Source: Gyrodactylus bullatarudis
Lineage: Eukaryota; Platyhelminthes; Monogenea; Gyrodactylidea; Gyrodactylidae
Length of the DNA: 64,000 nt
Reading direction: 5' to 3'
Assembly (NCBI GenBank): GCA_012064415.1
Contig: SSNU01000156.1
Span: 120,046-184,045, forward strand
A model generated the notes under the pieces. The model did not search any database. It was not told where the DNA came from and saw only the letters and a program-made list of their open reading frames with translations. A program made the translations under genes and the position numbers. Shown here one piece after another: positions 46,801-52,800 of this stretch. The number at the start of each line of letters is the position of its first letter. Position 1 is the stretch's first letter.

Positions 46801-49800
46801 AGAATGAAAAAACAGACGTAGAGTTTCATGAATAGTGGAATGATATGGTCTATTCGAAGATATATAAGGCAATTTGGTACCGTCACACACATCCATGTAA
46901 AGCTAATTGATATGAAGTTGGGAATCTATGATTTTTATAGAAATCTCGAATTTTGCAACAAGAATTCGAATTTTTTATCAATTTTTTGTAATCTTACTCA
47001 TGCTGCCCACTTTTACCAGTTGAAGAAAAAAATTATTTTTATGAAAAATATGGTCATTTTTCAAATTCCCATTTGGCGCCAAAATCCCATTTATTCGAAC
47101 TTTGAACAGAAAATAATTGTATTTCAGAATTTGTTTTTCAACTGATAAAAGTGGGCAGCGTGAGTAAGATTACAAAAAATTGATAACATATTTGGATTTC
47201 TTGTTGCAAACATCGAGATTTCTAATAAAATCATAGATTCCCAACTTCATATCAATCAATTTATTTCACTCATAGTGCTGTCAACACTGTGTTGATACTG
47301 AAGTATAAAGCTACTCTGGAAATAATCTTCGCATATGCCGAAACCAAGAAACTATTCATTTTTCAACTGAGTTAAAGAAATAAACGTAAAAATATAATGA
47401 GTCAAATTTAAGATTTAAAAATTTTGAGATCTAGTTGATCCGTTATTAAAAATTTTGGAGGTCTTGTATAATTACTTGTTAAATTTATTATGACTTAATT
47501 AACCTGCCTATACTTCAGTGTTAACACTATAAGTGAAATACATGGATCTGTGTGAGAGTATCAAATTGTAGTATTATAAGCTGAAAATTCGGTTATACCT
47601 GCTTGCTTTCAAGGGAGATTGGATTTCAAGATATTATTTCTCAGAATACGCTTACAACGAATATGAAATTACTTTGATTAAGAAAACTTTTAGTTCCCGA
47701 GATATTCACCCCAAAAATGCCATTTTTCGATCCTGAAAATGGCCAACTTTTTTATCTCAAGGAGTTCATATTTTCTAATTCTACGAACAAGGTCTCTTTC
47801 GATAAAAAGTTTCTTTCTTTCTTTGATCTCTGTGATCTCGTCAAAACACCGTTCATTAACTTTGTTAAAAAATTTTCATATTTTCTTTAAATTGTTATTG
47901 TTGTGGCGTTTGAATATACGCCAAGCATATTCTTCAAAAGACCTATATGATTTGTATTATTAATCTGTTGTTTATCTTGTTACCCATGAGAGGGTATCAT
48001 GGTTTGCCCAACTTAATATAGTCCCAGCCCAATACGTCCACTCTTCTTACTTGCCGAATACTCATAGCCTAGTCCATGACAGTTAATATATAAGATTGTA
48101 GCTTAATATCAACTCATAGGTCAACTGGTTTATCAATTTTAGATAGAATCATGGCTTGAGAAAGTCTCTTATATATTCGGCTAGGGGCATAAAAGGTTAA
48201 GAAGTAGTTTTTAAGATTTTCCTTAACCACAGCTTATTCATTTACTAATATAGTTTAAACTTTATATAGGGATTATGTGACCTGATAAATATATAATTTT
48301 ATAATAATTTGCTTACTTACTTTAAAGTAAAAACACTAATATTTTTTCCGTAACGAATGAAATTTTTTCTTAATTCATGCGTAATTATTGTAACACACTA
48401 TTCCCATATGCTTATGGTCACTATTTTAGCAATAAAAATAAATCTCAGCCCATTATTTTCAAACGGAAATATAATCCAACACAAGAAAAATATCCTAACA
48501 TAAAATACTTATCTTTAAATACTGAAACCAAAGGTTTATCCCGATTTTATTACTGTGACAGAAATATTTTTTACTTCTTAACGTGTTAGAAATAATTGAA
48601 AAGAAAATAAAGTACTATTGACCGTTTTTTCGTAGCTTTCAAATTATCCTTCCAAACAATATACAAATAAGAGAAGGGAACATTGTCTGAAATTAATTCT
48701 TAAATTTCTAGAGAATATCAAATTCGTGAATGTTTTAGCACAATTATTTTTGGTTTGGAGCAATCAATCAAAAATTGGGCCAATTTTTGATTCATAAATC
48801 TTTGAAGGTAAACCAGATAGTGTTCAGGCAATTGCACATTTGAATCTTACAGGAATGATTTCTTGACTCTGAGAAATCGTATTTTTGAAAAAATCAACTG
48901 TCTTCGGATTAGACTTAGAATTAAAAACAATGAGTATTTTTATCAAATGTTCACAACTGGTCTTTCTAGAAATAATCATAAATAAAGAAATGTTTTAAAG
49001 AGAAAGTTTTGAGATCAACAGAATTGAGACTTCAAGTTTCTTACATGAACCAAAGGAAAATTTTCAAATTGATCTGCAGCGCTTAATAATAATAAGAGAT
49101 AGAAAGGATAAATTAAATTTTCTAACTTGGGATGTATAATATACATTGTATATGACCTCATTTGTCTATGAAAGTAGATATTTTCCAATATTAGTTTTCA
49201 GCATAGAACTAAATAAGAATGTTTAGTTTGAAAATTTAGAGGAAAATTCTGAGGTTTACTAAACCCATCTGTCATTTAAACAAGAAAAAACCAACATTTG
49301 AATGAGAAATTGAACGAGTCCACCATGAGTTGAATGTTATTGCACTCCTCTGGAATTGAAGCTTGCCTGTCTGATTTCTAACAACCAGGTATGAGAAGGG
49401 AATCTCATTTTTGAAAAATATCTAAATTTAAGCCTCTCAATACAATGAAAACATCCTTTAAAATGTATGTTCTAAGTTAAGTATCTTTACTTATTATTAC
49501 AGATCTTAGATTTCAATTTTCATTTTATAAGAACTCTTATGAAACCTAAAAATACAGATATTCAAAAGAAATATGATCTGGATTTCACGATAAAATCACT
49601 TGGGATCTAATACACTGACTTTTTTGCCCTGACTATTTATGAAATCTGAACTTTTTTTCGTTCCAACAAATCAAAACTAAATAACCCAATGGATATGAGA
49701 GATAGATTTTGCAAATTTTCGGTTTCTAGCCTGGGTCAGAATCTGAATGGGCTCTTCAGGAGAATTCGAATGATGTATAAGACTTATGATCCGAAATCTA

Positions 49801-52800
49801 TTTAAGAACTAGTTGTAAAAGAAACAATGATTTTGTATTAAAATTGACGTGATAAAAAACTTGCTCAATTTGGTTTCAGCTATTTTTCTCACGATAGAAG
49901 CTAAAATATTTTTCTCTTAATAATTTTCAACATAGCATAGGTAAAATAAGTCTTACGGATCAACTATTTCTATCAGAAGCCTGTAAATTTTTTATAGCTA
50001 CTTGAAAGTAGTAATATCAAATTTGAGAGATTTTTTACTAAAAAAGGAACTTTGACACTAATAATTCGAACCAAAAATTCAATCTGAACCACATTTTCAC
50101 CCAGGAGAATTAAATAATGAATATTGAATTTTATAACGCTCTAATTTCTTCGGCCATTGAGTTGCGGTTCCGACTGTAGCTTTGAATCAATGACCATACA
50201 TTGTTAAAGGTTTTCTCAAATACAAAAATCTATGATTTTTCAAAATTAAACCAAGGTTTTTCATACAAACTCAAAATATCTATTTTTCCCAGATATGTAC
50301 AACCTTAGAAAATTTCATTTCAACTCTCGAATCTTTTTAAGCTGCCAAAATACTCGAGATCTTAATCCGCGAATAATCCATGCTTTTTCAACAAAATCCA
50401 CGCAATGATAAAAACAAGATTATTCTTGGGGATAGGAAAAAACAAGCAATTCCCACAAAATTTGAGCATACTTTCTGATACAACTGTAAGTAGATTTAAT
50501 TAATGTGTGACAATCTTAATGATCTCAAAGCTGTAATTGCTCATATTAGATCCCCATCTTTATTAATTTTACCTTGTTGATCGAATATTTTATTGAAAAT
50601 ATCACGGAATTTCAGCATCCAACTAATTCGACTGCTTCTAAATTACAAGATATAGTAAAGTTTGTTTATTATGAGCCTACAATGCCAATTGTCTAAGGAC
50701 AAGGTAAAATTATATATTATTATTTTTACCTGCTAATTTTGTTTTTACTATTTTAATAAGTGTATAATTTCAAAGAAAAAAATAATAATTCTATCCCTTT
50801 TTTATGGACTCGTATGAACTTCTTTTACCAGTTTCGAATAATTTCTTTGACACCTATTCACACTACCTATTCATGCTTCAGTTGCAAAGAAAAATTAAAT
50901 TGAGAATTGTAAGTCTGTTTTCAGATAAGCCATATGCCAAAAAGGACCAAGAAGTAACATCAAATCTTAGTTCAAATACTAGTTGAACTTCATGATATCA
51001 GGTCAATATTCTTTGAGATAATTTAAAAATTCCTAGTAACACTGGGTTACTGGATTCAAAGTCTAATGTGCTAACCGCTACACTATGTGGCCGGCGTCCA
51101 ACCCCCTCCCCTGTTTCATTTCCATACTGCAATTCATTCCGATCATCTCAGCAGCACCATCCGCCCACGAACGGCACTACTATCCAAGCCGTCAACCGAA
51201 ACATCCTAGTAAGGGTTTCTTTAATAAAGACTCTTTATGTCTAAATCTGATTTGTCACAAAAAGGTGGGGTATTTTTAAATTCAAAAGTCTTAAAAATTG
51301 TATATCAGAATACAATTTTAAAATTATTTAAACTTTGAGGATCATATATTTTATTTTTTAAGTATTTTAGATACTTAATTATTTGTTATATGTATTTTTG
51401 GTGACGAGGGATAAGTGCTTAAGTCTTTTAGTATATCTAATTGGATGCGGAGAAGTCACACATCTTCCCTTAGACATAAGACTCAGCGTGTATCTAATTT
51501 ATAAGCTAGTAAAGAAACAATTCAAACAAGTATGGCAGGTATAGACGCGTTTCGTCCTTATTGAGACTCCTCAGTATACCGTAGCCGAGAATGGAACCAG
51601 ATTCATGAACATTGTGAGACCAACGCTTAGCCCACTGGACCAACTCCCCATGTCTATCAGGATCAATTTCTCGATTATTTTAGATAGAAATTTCCTGAAA
51701 TCTTGACCTAAAAATTTTCTGCTAACAATTTTTTCAGAGACCTCCATTTAATTCTAAGCAAGTTTGGTTGTCTTCAGTTTAAAATCATTCGAATAAGAAT
51801 TCAAATTATACAAAGCCGATAATTTTCAATATAATCTTTATCTTCGTTAAATAGAACTTTAAATAGAAATTTGGATTATTCCTTAAATTTATTTGGCGAA
51901 TGAATTTAATAAAAGTTCATTATTTCCCAGATAATAATAATTTATAAATTAAAAACTGAGTGAACAAGTTTCTAATGTATAACAAGATATCCTGGGGTGT
52001 TGATATGAAATAGCTTACTAGTTCTTTTTCCCACATTTCCAATTAGGAAAGAACAATAATTTTCTATTACAATGAACAAATTACACTGAGAATTATAATT
52101 ATCATTCGGATAAAATCAAGTTTAGTCTTTTAATTTGTCAGCACTTGGCTCCGTTCCCTTTAACCTCCACCAGAACAAGGTGCAACCTGTCCATTTAATT
52201 TAATTAATTGTCATCAATAAATAAACATTAAATTATACTTTCATTGAACTAATAATAGTTTTAATGATAGATTTCCAATGCAAAGTTTAGAATATTTTTC
52301 CTTCAATTTCATTGGTTCCCAATTATACTAGCCAATCAGATGATTTCTCGTCATCCAGGATAGAACAAGAATGCATGTAATCTGTCCAACAACTCACTCA
52401 TTCAATTAAATTTCAAGTGTATTTTAAAAAAAGTTACGATAAAAGAGAACAACACTTTATCCAAGGATAACTTTCTCATTCATTTTAATGAGATTCAATA
52501 TTTGTTTTGCAAACTCATAGTAGTCAGCAGTGCCCTCTCATCACCGATAGTCTACGCACATTTCGATACTTGAAGGAGTTGGAATTGGAAAATCACTTGA
52601 AAAACACCATTCTTTTTCTTCTTCTGGCCTGTTCCTCAACAAACTTTTATTGACAAAAATTGAAAGACAAAACATACTGAGTGAGTAATTATTCATTAAT
52701 TATACTTGCGTTACGCCAGAAAAAAAAGTTGTTATTTATTTTAATTCATCATGCACATGTTTTCTGTGTTGTAAAAGGAAGTTGATTTTCTTGTTTTCTC

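Noticed and set aside
51045..51094. Functional tRNA-Gln gene
   Set aside because: A box, D arm and anticodon loop are good, but the T arm and the 3' acceptor strand are missing; listed only as a fragment.
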